DNA of 64,000 nucleotides from JAIOHN01 sp038258185 (GCA_038258185.1 JBBSQD010000006.1:1-64000); one strand, 5' to 3'; counted from the stretch's first letter, positions 33,401 through 43,133 are shown. The notes: generated from the letters alone by a model not told the origin. Numbers and translations are program-made.

Positions 33401-34906
33401 ATGAGTTTACGCAGACGGCTCCTGCTCTCGTATATTGTGGTGATCGCCATCACGCTGCTGATTATCTCCGGGGCGCTTACGCTCTTTCTGGGGGTGCGAC
33501 AGGCGCCACCACAACAAACCTATCGCGACTTGACCACGTTTGCCGCTGCAAATGTGCGTCCGCTGCTGGACTTAACCCGTCCACGCATCCTGAGCCGTAA
33601 TGCGCCGACTACCGATGCGATGATTACGGAAATCAGAGGCATTGCGGAGAATACCGGTATCCGTGCGTTGATCGTCCACAAGGATAATCAACAGGTGATT
33701 TTTGACAGCGCTGGTCTGATTGACAGCGGCACCCCGCTTGAGTTGAATATCGACAACGATGCACAAGCACCCTCTCTGCCGCCCAATATGCAACCGCCCG
33801 GACAACGCAACCGCACCACGATTTATTATGGCAGTTTCATAGGCAGCGGGCCGGGTGAGTGGTTGTTTATGGCTATTGAAAACAATGGCGCAAATGCGCC
33901 GGATAATATCGTGCTGTTTGCCGAGCCGCGTCCAGACCAATCCCTGCGCAGTGTTCTCGAATCCTATGGCACCTCATTGATCCGGCCTATTTTGCAGGCA
34001 GCCGCGATTGGGTTGCTGGTCGCGGTGGTGATGGCCGCGATTATCAGCCGGACGATTGCCCAACCGTTGCAGGAGATCGCCACCGCGACGCGTGTTGTCG
34101 GGGCAGACGAATATTCCCAGCAGGTTCCGGTCACTGGCCCGCCTGAAGTCCGCGCTGTCGCTGAGGCAATTAATCATATGCGCGCAGAAGTCCATACCTC
34201 GCAGGCCATCCAGAAGGATTTTATCATCAATGTCAGCCATGACCTGAAAACCCCGCTGACCTCGATTCAGGGCTATTCGCAGGCCATTATGGATGGCGCG
34301 GCACCTGACCCGGTTAAAGCCGCCCGGATCATCCACGAAGAGGCAGCACGGCTGAACCGGATGGTGGTTGAGCTGACGGATCTCGCTCGTTTGCAAAATG
34401 GTCAGCTTTCGATGCAGATCGTGCCGCTGGAAACCAGCCAGATCGTCAATGCCGTGGGGCAGCGGCTGGCGATTGTCGCTGAGAAGCGCGGGATTCAGCT
34501 CAAAATTGATGCACCCTCCATGCCGCAGATCAACGGGGATGGTGATCGGCTGGCGCAGGTCATCACCAATCTCATCAGCAATGCCATTAAGTACACGCCT
34601 AACGGGGGTTGTGTGCAGGTGCGGACTCAGGTCAATAATGGCGGTGTCGAATGGATTGTGCAGGATAACGGCATTGGCATCCCGGCGGATGATCTGCCGC
34701 GTATTTTTGAGCGGTTCTATCAGGTGGATAAAACGCGTGGGCCGCGACGCGGTACCGGGCTGGGGCTGGCTATTACCCAGGAAATTGTGCAGGCGCACAA
34801 GGGGACTATCAGTGTCACCAGCGCTGGGCAAAATCAGGGGACGACCTTTAGTGTGTGGCTACCTGCGCCGAACTTAAAAACGGTCGTGACCGGCAAGCGG
34901 TCATAA
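33401..34906 (+). CDS. Sensor histidine kinase, partner of the upstream regulator
   Basis: 501 residues. TM1 (9-32), an extracytoplasmic sensor region of about 160 residues, TM2 (195-218), HAMP (219-270), HisKA with His280 in INVSHDLKTPLTS, and HATPase with N box LISNAIKYTPNGG, G1 VQDNGIGIPADD, F box ERFYQVDK and G2 GTGLGLAITQEIV. The ATG at 33401 directly follows the regulator stop. A BaeS/VanS-like architecture; the signal is unknown. Confidence 0.95.
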   Translation: MSLRRRLLLSYIVVIAITLLIISGALTLFLGVRQAPPQQTYRDLTTFAAANVRPLLDLTRPRILSRNAPTTDAMITEIRGIAENTGIRALIVHKDNQQVIFDSAGLIDSGTPLELNIDNDAQAPSLPPNMQPPGQRNRTTIYYGSFIGSGPGEWLFMAIENNGANAPDNIVLFAEPRPDQSLRSVLESYGTSLIRPILQAAAIGLLVAVVMAAIISRTIAQPLQEIATATRVVGADEYSQQVPVTGPPEVRAVAEAINHMRAEVHTSQAIQKDFIINVSHDLKTPLTSIQGYSQAIMDGAAPDPVKAARIIHEEAARLNRMVVELTDLARLQNGQLSMQIVPLETSQIVNAVGQRLAIVAEKRGIQLKIDAPSMPQINGDGDRLAQVITNLISNAIKYTPNGGCVQVRTQVNNGGVEWIVQDNGIGIPADDLPRIFERFYQVDKTRGPRRGTGLGLAITQEIVQAHKGTISVTSAGQNQGTTFSVWLPAPNLKTVVTGKRS

Positions 34907-34911
34907 TCTGC

Positions 34912-35922
34912 CTAGAAAGGCAGTGTGGTCGCCTGGAAAGCGTTGGCATAAGCGATGATGCCATCCAGAAACAGGGTGACGCTATAGTGCTCTAACGCGC
35001 CCATTTCGACCAGATCAACCACCAGCGGTCTGCCAATTTCTGAATTCGGGTCGCGGTAATTAAACTGTTCCCCGTTGCTTTCGTTGATCACTTTAATGCG
35101 CAGGTCAAATGGGCCAGCATCCAGCGAACTGCGGCTGGAGTTAAAGTAAAAAACCATCTGCTGCGCATCCAGCATAGCCCGATCCACATACACCCATTCA
35201 CGGTTAAACAGGCTGTAATCACTGCGGATACCAATGCGATCTTCCCATTGATCGCGCACGGTTGGCGGCAGAATAAAGCGCAGCGTTTCGTATTCCGCTT
35301 CAGACCGGCACCAGATATATCGCAGGCTTCTGAGATTGATACGATCACGAATCACGACTTCGGCATGGCGATGGAAAATGATGCGGTCGCGTTCTTCTTT
35401 TTCAAAACGCGCATCGTGATAAACCAGATCAAACGGCAGCTTTTCAAACGCGTCACTGGTGTCATAAACCAGTGTTTCTGGCCGGGCGAGACTGCCATAA
35501 CTGAATGCGGCATCTTCGCGGCAGATCAGTCCTTCAAAGTCGAAGAACAGATAAACCGGCATCGGGCAATGCGCTCCACCCAAAACCCGGCGTTTGACCG
35601 GGCGAAAGCCCTCGTTACGGTACAGTGTGGGCGTGCGCGGGCGGAAATAAAAACGGACAAAATTCTTCCATTTTTCCTCCGTCTGGTCGATCACATCCGG
35701 GCTGGCACTGTCGGTAAAGCCTTCATATTCCGCCGCGACTGCCGCCCGTGACAGCAACACATCATTCTTGAGAATCGACACGACATTCTGCAAATCGGCA
35801 AAATGATACAGAAAATACGGCCACCAGCGACGCGACCCTAAGCGAGTGCGCTGACGTAATGTGCTGAGACGCCGCCGAAAAATTTCAGCATCGCGTTTTT
35901 CATGGATGGTGCTTGCGCTCAT
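34912..35922 (-). CDS. darT: DarT-like ssDNA ADP-ribosyltransferase toxin with C-terminal extension
   Basis: 336 residues. Family segments of DarT (DUF4433): LYHFADLQNVVSILKND, the substrate/NAD region VRFYFRPRTPTLYRNEG, CPMPVYLFFDFEGLI, and HRHAEVVIRDRINLRSL with the probable catalytic Glu188. DarT attaches ADP-ribose to thymidine in single-stranded DNA and arrests replication. The catalytic part ends near residue 215; about 110 further residues (from FNREWVYVDRAML) form a beta-rich extension not normal for the short DarT. The start overlaps the upstream darG-like stop by 4 bases, so the two are translationally coupled. Assignment rests on motifs and the macrodomain partner. Confidence 0.78.
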   Translation of the reverse strand: MSASTIHEKRDAEIFRRRLSTLRQRTRLGSRRWWPYFLYHFADLQNVVSILKNDVLLSRAAVAAEYEGFTDSASPDVIDQTEEKWKNFVRFYFRPRTPTLYRNEGFRPVKRRVLGGAHCPMPVYLFFDFEGLICREDAAFSYGSLARPETLVYDTSDAFEKLPFDLVYHDARFEKEERDRIIFHRHAEVVIRDRINLRSLRYIWCRSEAEYETLRFILPPTVRDQWEDRIGIRSDYSLFNREWVYVDRAMLDAQQMVFYFNSSRSSLDAGPFDLRIKVINESNGEQFNYRDPNSEIGRPLVVDLVEMGALEHYSVTLFLDGIIAYANAFQATTLPF

Positions 35923-36821
35923 AAACTCACCCTGATTGCCGTAATGTCTTCACTGACAGGTGGGATAAAATGCAGACCCACACGCCGCTGCCCCTGCATG
36001 CGCGACAGGTACACCGGTTGAATGTAATCCAGATGCGTCAGCAGCGCAACCACCTGGGGCGCGTAATTATCAAGGCCAGAGGGTAAATTCTGCGGCATAC
36101 AGTAACCGCTCACACGCACATAATGCCACAGGTCAGACAGGGTACTTTCGGAAAGCACCGTCAGCATTTCGCCCTGATGATCAAACAGACTAATGCGTTC
36201 CTCAAAATCATCCAGCGTGGCCGTAAAAACAGTATTTTCGTCCAGCGTTTCGAAGCGTGTCTGGCGCTGCACCACCGCGATCATCTCATCGCGGAAGCGG
36301 GTAAATGTCGGCACCTGCGGCAGACCATTCAGCCAGGTTTGCTGAGTCTTAAAATCGGTTTTGAGCGCGAACTGATTTTCCGGCTCATACAGATGGATGT
36401 AGATATTAATCGGCAGATCGTGCAGGTAACGCTCCATAACGGGACGCACGACCGTTTCCCAGTCTAACCCGCCCAGGCCTGCCCCCAACATGGGAAATGA
36501 AACTGAAGTCAGACCTTTATCCGCATACGTCGCGACGAATTTTTCCAGCCCCTGTTCCAGATATTCCAGCCGTGAGGGGTCACGCCAATCGGCTTTGGTG
36601 GGGAAGTTCAAAATCCATTTATGGGGCGTTTTATACAGCCACAACTGACCAACTTTGAACTGCTGCTGATCGCATAAAATCCGATACTGGTCATTCATCT
36701 GCGGATAAAACTGGCGAAACTGGTAAGCGAGTCCTTTGCCCATCGTGCCGACCGTATTCACGGTGTTGACCAGCACTTTGGCCGGGCTATAGAAAATGTC
36801 GCTGACAACATAGGTAATCAT
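35919..36821 (-). CDS. darG: DarG-like macrodomain antitoxin
   Basis: About 300 residues. The N-terminal macrodomain of the TARG1/DarG type begins ITYVVSDIFYSPAKVLVNTV, followed by GTMGKGLAYQFRQFYP, YKTPHKWILNFPTK and SFPMLGAGLGGLDWETV. Such domains remove ADP-ribose from DNA. The C-terminal ~140 residues would bind the toxin; they are not an obvious match to the standard DarG tail. The ATG at 36821 has AGGA upstream; the frame runs 23 codons further without a good start. The antitoxin gene comes first and overlaps the toxin gene by ATGA, an order opposite to that commonly described. Confidence 0.8.
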   Translation of the reverse strand: MITYVVSDIFYSPAKVLVNTVNTVGTMGKGLAYQFRQFYPQMNDQYRILCDQQQFKVGQLWLYKTPHKWILNFPTKADWRDPSRLEYLEQGLEKFVATYADKGLTSVSFPMLGAGLGGLDWETVVRPVMERYLHDLPINIYIHLYEPENQFALKTDFKTQQTWLNGLPQVPTFTRFRDEMIAVVQRQTRFETLDENTVFTATLDDFEERISLFDHQGEMLTVLSESTLSDLWHYVRVSGYCMPQNLPSGLDNYAPQVVALLTHLDYIQPVYLSRMQGQRRVGLHFIPPVSEDITAIRVSL

Positions 36822-36960
36822 GAAATATCCTGTCTGGGAGGCTTCCGCCTCAGTGTAACATGCTTTTGGCTGGCTTACGGTTAAGTCCACAGGGTGTTTC
36901 GACCAATATAGCCATCATCTGCATTGTTTTTCCGCTTCAGGCCATATACAATCAACATAT

Positions 36961-37386
36961 ATGACAATCAAAACAAATGATGTTGACTTAACCAAAATCA
37001 GCGCCTTAGCCGTCGAAGATGATGCCGGTGGTATGGCGATTATCGGCGTGATGATGCGCTACTTAGGCATAAAAGCCTATATTAACACGACCGGTGAAGG
37101 TGTGGTGGAAATGGCGCACGCTATGAAACCGCTACCCAAGGTCGTCTTTCTGGATATTGCACTGCCGCGCACCAATGGCTATGACATCCTCAAATCGATT
37201 CGCGCTGATGAAAAGCTGAAAGATGTGCTGGTCATCGCGGTCACGGCACAGGATGCCGATAACGAAATCCCCAAATGCAAGGAGGCCGGTTTTGATGGCT
37301 TCATCGGCAAGCCTATCAGCCGCGGACGCTTTCCCCGGCAGGTGCGACGCATCCTCAGCGGCGAATCCGTCTGGGAAACCTACTAA
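36961..37386 (+). CDS. Single-domain (CheY-like) response regulator
   Basis: 141 residues. Receiver landmarks: acidic VEDDAGG, phospho-acceptor Asp65 in VVFLDIALPRTNG, AVTAQDADN and Lys in GFIGKPISR. No output domain, so it acts by protein contact or phosphotransfer. Transcribed divergently from the DarTG-like pair; no kinase adjacent. Confidence 0.88.
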   Translation: MTIKTNDVDLTKISALAVEDDAGGMAIIGVMMRYLGIKAYINTTGEGVVEMAHAMKPLPKVVFLDIALPRTNGYDILKSIRADEKLKDVLVIAVTAQDADNEIPKCKEAGFDGFIGKPISRGRFPRQVRRILSGESVWETY

Positions 37387-37484
37387 TCGCAACCGATTTT
37401 CTGCGTTTGAACAGCCTTTTTACAACCTCAGCCCAAAATAACCGTAAACTGAATAAGAACGCCATTTATCTGAGGCTTTGATTG

Positions 37485-38897
37485 ATGCGCTATCCCCTGT
37501 TGTATTACGTCATTGCGATTCCCATAGTGGCTTTGATGAGCTTAATCTTTTTAAGCCCGCTAGTGATCTCACTGGCAGGAACATCATCCAGCACCAGCAA
37601 TAACTGGAAACTTTACCGGGTGCAAGCAGATGCCAATACGCCGGGAACGGTTGCTGTGCTGCTGACGGATAGATGTTGCGACGAAAATACGAATACAGGA
37701 ATAATTTACGAAACCCGGGATTACGGGGTTAGCTGGGAACTCCTAAGCGATAAAACCAGTCAATGGAGTTTTCAGGAAGAAACCAGTCGCGAATTTTATT
37801 TTGCTAATGGTGACTTACGCTACCAAAATCAATGGATCTGGACGTATCCTCGGTACATGTTTCGGACGTTTTTCTGGGGTTGGGGGAATGTTGACAACAG
37901 CTCGTTTCTAGACATTGAGGCAGGCGTTCACACGGCGGACACCACTTACGTTGCTTTGGGCAGGGACGGCTTGCTGATCGGCCCCTATCCGACTGATAGT
38001 GATGCACGCTCATGGACACTGGTCAGCGAGCCTTTTCCACAATTAAATCCGCGACCGCTGACGATACGTAACCCATTGCATCTGCTTCTGATTACTGCAC
38101 TCGGCCTGCTGATTCCGCCATTGCCGTTTATCCATGCGTGGCTGCTGGCGCAGGTGTGGCGTTACGCTGTGCCGGGTCACGATATGGAGGAAGCCTTGCG
38201 TCCAGCATGGCGTGTCTCACTGCAACTGACGATCATCGCGGCAGTGGCGGTGATCCTATGGCTCACCAACATCAATACGCGCTTTTACGCCATTGTCGGC
38301 GGGATGGCAATCGTGGTTGTCGTCGTTGGCCTCATCAATGCCTGGGAGATCGCCCAAAAGGCCAATATGGGGCGCGCTTTCACCATCAAGTTATTAGCAG
38401 GCACAGCCCTGGTATCGCTGATCGTCCCGGCAGGTGTGGCAACAACGCAGTTTGGCTTCGGCTGGACAGTTATCATCACCCTGATTACAGGCTTTATGAG
38501 CTATCGCCACACCCTGGAAGATGAGATACAAATCAATTCTCATCAGGGAGAGATTGATCACTTATCGTTGGAAGTGCTCGGTGGAATGTTGTGCACAATG
38601 GCCTTGCTGAGCGGCGTGGTTCCGCTACAGCTTGGCGTGGTCGTTGTCGTGACAGCCTACATTGCCGGACGTTTAACCTGGATAGCCATTCACACTCATG
38701 ATGACACAACTAAAAAAACCAAAAATGAATCTTCGTTTTCGTATCTTGCGCTTTTATTGAATGGGAACTGGTGGGGAATGGGATTTTTCATGACGATTGG
38801 ATGGTTTTTCGCATCCGGGGCTGTGTCGACCCTGATCTTTTTCACGCAGCTTGCCGCCTGGGGGTATTTCTATCAGGTCGGCATGGGGAATTTGTGA
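37485..38897 (+). CDS. Membrane protein with extracytoplasmic domain, unknown function
   Basis: 470 residues. An N-terminal signal-anchor (8-30) and a ~170-residue soluble domain with a paired Cys-Cys (DRCCDENTNTG) and a sialidase/photosystem-stability-like phrase (YETRDYGVSWELLS). Then about eight hydrophobic helices from residue 205 to the end. No family recognised. Followed 95 bases later by a perfect palindrome. Confidence 0.6.
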   Translation: MRYPLLYYVIAIPIVALMSLIFLSPLVISLAGTSSSTSNNWKLYRVQADANTPGTVAVLLTDRCCDENTNTGIIYETRDYGVSWELLSDKTSQWSFQEETSREFYFANGDLRYQNQWIWTYPRYMFRTFFWGWGNVDNSSFLDIEAGVHTADTTYVALGRDGLLIGPYPTDSDARSWTLVSEPFPQLNPRPLTIRNPLHLLLITALGLLIPPLPFIHAWLLAQVWRYAVPGHDMEEALRPAWRVSLQLTIIAAVAVILWLTNINTRFYAIVGGMAIVVVVVGLINAWEIAQKANMGRAFTIKLLAGTALVSLIVPAGVATTQFGFGWTVIITLITGFMSYRHTLEDEIQINSHQGEIDHLSLEVLGGMLCTMALLSGVVPLQLGVVVVVTAYIAGRLTWIAIHTHDDTTKKTKNESSFSYLALLLNGNWWGMGFFMTIGWFFASGAVSTLIFFTQLAAWGYFYQVGMGNL

Positions 38898-38992
38898 TAT
38901 CGCAGATTTATCCCAATTATATCCCAAAATTTAAAGTGGTCTTTATAAATCAGGCAGAGTTGGTGCTGTTCAAGGAAATAAATAAAACAGAA

Positions 38993-39020
38993 GTACGGAC
39001 ATGGCATGCCATGTCCGTAC
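38993..39020. repeat. Dispersed 28-bp perfect palindrome (copy 1)
   Basis: Two perfect 14-bp arms with no spacer. The inner 26 bp match a palindrome at 56182-56207 except for one compensatory pair change. It may serve as a terminator for the upstream gene, although only a weak T-rich tract follows. Confidence 0.75.
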
Positions 39021-39070
39021 ATATTAATGCTTTTAACTGATTTATCTGCTTAACTAGCGTGATGCTGATT

Positions 39071-39898
39071 CTACTCCAGCACTTTCACCGGGTTAGATAG
39101 TTCGCCCAATCCATCAATTGTGATTTTGACGACATCGCCGTCTTTCAGATAGCGCTTGGGCTTCATACCTTCACCCACGCCATCCGGTGTACCGGTCAGG
39201 ATGACATCACCGGGTTCCAGTGTGAACATCTGTGAGCAGTAGGAAATCAGATGACGGACGTTGAAGATCATGTCTTTAGTGTGGCCGTCCTGTACAACTT
39301 CGTCATTGACCATCGTCTTGATGTTCAGATTCTGCGGGTCTTCAATCTCATCACGAGTGACCAGATACGGCCCCATCGGGCAGAAGGTATCCAGGCTTTT
39401 GCCGCGTGTCCACTGGCTGTCGATGCGGATCTGCAGGTCACGCGCGGAAACATCATTGGCGATGGTATAGCCATAAACATGATTGAGCGCATCTTCTTCG
39501 GTGACGTTGCGGGCGCGTTTGCCAATGACGACCCCCAGCTCACCTTCCCAATCGACTTCATTGGTTATGGCCTTGCTCCAGCTGATATCCTCACCGGGGG
39601 CAATGACCGCGCTGGGGAACTTGGCGAAAATGATCGGCGCGGTGGGGACATCACTGCCGGTTTCTTTGGCATGATCGGCATAGTTGCGGCCAATGGCAAT
39701 AATCTTACCCGGGCGCAGCGGAGCCAGAATACGAATATCATCGAGTTTATAGGACATGCTGACGCGGCTGGGGGTAATATTGCGCCGCACCACCTCGTTC
39801 ATGGTCATCGTGTCGGAGCCCGACAGCATATAAATTTCATCACCATCAATCTCACCCAGTAAGGTGCGGCTATTATGTGCAAAACGTACCAGTTTCAT
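39071..39898 (-). CDS. Fumarylacetoacetate hydrolase (FAH) family protein
   Basis: 275 residues with the family blocks IAIGRNYADHAKETG, DWEGELGVVIGKRARNV with metal-binding Glu residues, GYTIANDVSARDLQ and ILTGTPDGVGEGMKP. Members cleave C-C bonds or decarboxylate/hydrate ring-fission products of aromatic catabolism, or act as acylpyruvases; the exact substrate is open. A link to phenylalanine/tyrosine breakdown via the hydroxylase at 28801 is possible but not shown by linkage. Single gene on the minus strand. Confidence 0.9.
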   Translation of the reverse strand: MKLVRFAHNSRTLLGEIDGDEIYMLSGSDTMTMNEVVRRNITPSRVSMSYKLDDIRILAPLRPGKIIAIGRNYADHAKETGSDVPTAPIIFAKFPSAVIAPGEDISWSKAITNEVDWEGELGVVIGKRARNVTEEDALNHVYGYTIANDVSARDLQIRIDSQWTRGKSLDTFCPMGPYLVTRDEIEDPQNLNIKTMVNDEVVQDGHTKDMIFNVRHLISYCSQMFTLEPGDVILTGTPDGVGEGMKPKRYLKDGDVVKITIDGLGELSNPVKVLE

Positions 39899-40129
39899 TT
39901 ATTGACCACCTTTGAATATTGCAGAAATATCGTAAAACTCTATTTTACCGTATCTTGCCACGATACTGGCGACCAATTGTCCCCACATGGTCTGTACCAC
40001 CCCGGTGATTTGTCTTTATACTCAATCCAGTCGATACTGGTAGATAATTTCAAACGCCAATCGCAACCCCAATCAATTGCCAGGGGATGATCTGACGCTG
40101 GTATAGTGCGAAGAAAGCTGGGTGTGAGC

Positions 40130-40828
40130 ATGGATAAACGGTTTCAAATTTTACGCGAACAAATGGTGCGGACTCAGGTAGAAGCACGGGGTATTGATGA
40201 CTTTCGTATTCTGGAAGCCATGCGCCAGATTCCGCGGCATGAGTTTGTCCAACCGCAGTACAGCTTCAAAGCCTATGAAGACACCACCATCCCGTTGCTG
40301 GAAAAACAGACGGCTTCCCAGCCTTATGTGATTGCCCTGATGCTGCAAACCCTGGGGCTGCGCGGTGATGAACGCGTGCTCGAAGTGGGGACCGGTTCTG
40401 GTTATCAGACGGCGCTGCTGTGTCATCTGGCCGGGGAAGTTTACACGCTGGAACGTCATGCTCGTTTGGCAGATCGCGCAGCTCGAACTCTGGGGCGCTT
40501 AGGTTATGACAATGTCGATGTGCATATTGGCGATGGCAGTCAGGGATTAGCGGATATGGCACCCTTTGACGCCATTATCGTCACAGCAGCCGCTCCCGCG
40601 CTGCCTTATCCTCTGCGGGCGCAATTGCATCCCCAGGGTGGCCGTATGATTTTGCCGATTGGCGATTTATACCAGCAATATCTGGAATTGGTGACGCGGT
40701 TTGGTAAACGGTGGGAAATCGAGCAGATGCGCCGGGTGCGTTTTGCGCCGCTTATCGGACGTTATGGTTTTAAGTCGCACGATAAACGGCCCAATAACGA
40801 TCAGGATGATCGCCTCGCCAGTGTCTGA
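40130..40828 (+). CDS. pcm: Protein-L-isoaspartate O-methyltransferase
   Basis: About 232 residues. N-terminal REQMVRTQVEARGIDDFRIL and MRQIPRHEFV, QTASQPYVIALMLQ and SAM motif VLEVGTGSGYQTALL, then DAIIVTAAAPALPYPLRAQL and GGRMILPIG are specific to Pcm. It methylates damaged isoaspartyl residues so that they can be repaired. The ATG at 40130 fits the family start. Convergent with the next methyltransferase, with only 2 bases between stops. Confidence 0.93.
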   Translation: MDKRFQILREQMVRTQVEARGIDDFRILEAMRQIPRHEFVQPQYSFKAYEDTTIPLLEKQTASQPYVIALMLQTLGLRGDERVLEVGTGSGYQTALLCHLAGEVYTLERHARLADRAARTLGRLGYDNVDVHIGDGSQGLADMAPFDAIIVTAAAPALPYPLRAQLHPQGGRMILPIGDLYQQYLELVTRFGKRWEIEQMRRVRFAPLIGRYGFKSHDKRPNNDQDDRLASV

Positions 40829-40830
40829 AG

Positions 40831-41688
40831 TTAATCGAGCTGGTGAACGAAGTCGCTGATAAAGCCACCATCATCTGTAGCCACCAACACCCCGGATAAT
40901 TTGTGTACCACCAGTTCACCCACATAATTCAGTTGATTTTTGATCTGCTCACGTACCACCAGCATTACTGATTCCCAGGCAATTCCATCCGGTAGCTGGG
41001 GTTCGCGCAGGCTGCGCGTGCTTTCCAGATAAGCCATCACCGGTTCAGCATCATTAAACACAAATGCTCCCGGCAGATCATGGCGCACCACCGCATAAAA
41101 ATGGCGGGAAAGCTGACGCGTGCCACTTTCCAGCGAGAACAGATTGCTGGTGGGCATAGGCACAGTAAACGGCCTGCCCGGGGCAGTCAGCACCAGAATC
41201 GCCCGTTTATACAACTCACGGAACTGTGGCATATTCTCCACGCTGTTGGTGGCCGTGATGAGGATGCCACCCGGTTTGAGCACACGCCGGAACTCACGAA
41301 TCGCCCGATCAATGTCGGGCACATGGTAAAGCATATGATTCGCCATGACCACATCGAAAGTGTGCTCGGGGAACGGGATTTCCTGCACATCTGCCAGCGC
41401 CAGTGAGCGTTGCAGGGGGTGTTTGAGCACCATGCCGGCAGAAAAATCCAACCCGTAATAGCCAATATCCGGGAAGCTGTTTTTTAATGTCTGGGCATAT
41501 AAACCGGGGCCACAGCCGACATCCAGCACACGCTCATCCCCGCGCCATGCAATGCGCCGGATGGCCCAATCCCGAAAATCAATCTTCGGCACTGAATACT
41601 GTTCATGGATGCCATGTCGTACCAGATAGTTTTCGTCATCAGCATACGCTTGTTGACGGAGTGTTTCAGGATCAGTCATTGGAAACAT
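40831..41688 (-). CDS. Class I SAM-dependent methyltransferase
   Basis: 285 residues: motif I VLDVGCGPGLYAQ, acidic strand GLDFSAGM, the DVQEIPFPEHTFDVVMANHML region and RVLKPGGILITATN. A C-terminal ~110-residue addition follows the core. Related to Methyltransf_11 enzymes acting on small molecules such as quinones or lipids; substrate unreadable. No clear ribosome binding site; ATG 41679 is an alternative start. Confidence 0.83.
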   Translation of the reverse strand: MFPMTDPETLRQQAYADDENYLVRHGIHEQYSVPKIDFRDWAIRRIAWRGDERVLDVGCGPGLYAQTLKNSFPDIGYYGLDFSAGMVLKHPLQRSLALADVQEIPFPEHTFDVVMANHMLYHVPDIDRAIREFRRVLKPGGILITATNSVENMPQFRELYKRAILVLTAPGRPFTVPMPTSNLFSLESGTRQLSRHFYAVVRHDLPGAFVFNDAEPVMAYLESTRSLREPQLPDGIAWESVMLVVREQIKNQLNYVGELVVHKLSGVLVATDDGGFISDFVHQLD

Positions 41689-41817
41689 AAATTTTTCACA
41701 GGTTGATGACGGTCTTCGCTATAGTCATAATCTTACAGTGGTTTTATAACAATGCAAATGGCAGGGCTCAGAAATCAGCAAAATTCATGCCCTATTAGCC
41801 AAAACCGCCGCAAGTTA

Positions 41818-42846
41818 TTACTTCACTGCCACAGAAGCCGAGGCTTCTGAAGAGGTATCCGGTTGCGTATTGCTGCTTTTCATCACATCCCCCAGCGAAA
41901 CACCCAGCGCGACCAGCCCAATCGTCCCCCAGATAGCATATCCCAGAACGGTGATGCCATGAAACAGAAAGCCCAGCGGCAGCGACAATGCCGCTGGCAA
42001 GCCGACTGCATCACCAGAGAGGCGAACCGCGCCTTCAAATGGCCCGATGGATGCGACACTCACAGGGATGGCGATGGCGAACGAGGCCAGCGTGATCGAC
42101 AGCACGGTCATCAGGAAAAGCTGCTCATCAGCACCCAGCGCGCGCGCCATACAATAGAAGGTGCACAGCGAAAGTGTCCACGAGATAATCGTCCAGCCAA
42201 TAGCATGCGCCGCGCCGCGCCAGTGCGCCATCGGCTTAATGCCTTCCAGCACACTTTCCAGCAGGCTGTTTAACGGCAGGCGCTTGAGGAATGGCAGCAG
42301 ATTTTCGAGGAATTTTAAGATGCTGCGCGGCAACTGTGGCCTGCGGGCAAATACCAGCAGCAGCACCATCGCAATCACACCCGCCGCGCCGAACAATAAC
42401 GCGGCATTCGACATCTGTGTGGGGACATCCGGCAATTGAGTCAGCGCCAGCGCTAACCAGATGACCACCAGCAGCACATCCAGCAACCGTTCCACCAGAA
42501 TGCTGGTGGCAGCAGTCACAAAAGATACGCCAGACCGCGTGACCAGTGCACTGCGGGCGACTTCTCCCGCACGCAGCGGAAGCTGATTGATGAGCATGGC
42601 GATATTAAGCATGTGAAACGCCTGCATGGTTTCGATGCGGTTATCCAGCAAACCCCGCCAGCGGATCGCGCGTGTCCACAAGCCACCCGTGATAAAAATC
42701 AGGCTGATGAAAATCCAGCGCAGGTCGGCCTGACGGATGCTATCGATAATCTGTTGGCGGGTTTCGGGTGTGACATCGCGCAGTGCCAGCCATAAGAATA
42801 AGGCACTCACGAGAATACTGGCGATGAGAAACAAGGCACGGCGCAT
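41818..42846 (-). CDS. UPF0104/lysylphosphatidylglycerol-synthase-TM-like membrane protein
   Basis: 342 residues with about eight helices. Family segments: RAIRWRGLLD, MLNIAMLINQLPLRAGEVARS with the conserved basic/acidic cluster, SILVERLLDVLLVV and PVSVASIGPFEGAV. These proteins (YbhN/AglD/GtrA-adjacent group) are the flippase-like half of MprF and occur with lipid or glycan synthesis genes. No synthase domain is present, and no such gene is adjacent here. Confidence 0.82.
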   Translation of the reverse strand: MRRALFLIASILVSALFLWLALRDVTPETRQQIIDSIRQADLRWIFISLIFITGGLWTRAIRWRGLLDNRIETMQAFHMLNIAMLINQLPLRAGEVARSALVTRSGVSFVTAATSILVERLLDVLLVVIWLALALTQLPDVPTQMSNAALLFGAAGVIAMVLLLVFARRPQLPRSILKFLENLLPFLKRLPLNSLLESVLEGIKPMAHWRGAAHAIGWTIISWTLSLCTFYCMARALGADEQLFLMTVLSITLASFAIAIPVSVASIGPFEGAVRLSGDAVGLPAALSLPLGFLFHGITVLGYAIWGTIGLVALGVSLGDVMKSSNTQPDTSSEASASVAVK

Positions 42847-42899
42847 AGGATTACCCTTTAATGGCTAAATTCTGAACAGATGCTGCACAAGCTTTCTTA

Positions 42900-43016
42900 C
42901 CCCTCACCCCTTAATCCCCTCTCCCACAAGAGGCGAGGGGACTTTCAAGTCCCGTTATGAACCGACTAATTCTCCCTTTCTCCCCTGGTGGGAGAAAGGG
43001 TTGGGGATAGAGGGGC
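42900..43016. repeat. Pair of inverted copies of a GC-rich dispersed repeat
   Basis: One copy begins CCCCTCACCCCTTAATCCCC (42900) and runs to about 42941. An inverted copy lies at about 42972-43016 and contains a perfect 11-bp stem (42974-42984 with 42990-43000). Related copies lie inside the coding region at 55622-55663 and 55850-55909. The region holds no gene. Confidence 0.8.
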
Positions 43017-43133
43017 AAAATAAACAACTCGCCATCATGCTAACAGCTTAATGTCCCCGGCTTACACTTGCCTAAACAGCTCTGGCTCACAAAACTTGCT
43101 GAATAACGCTGTTCGCGCTTACGCTGGAGATGG

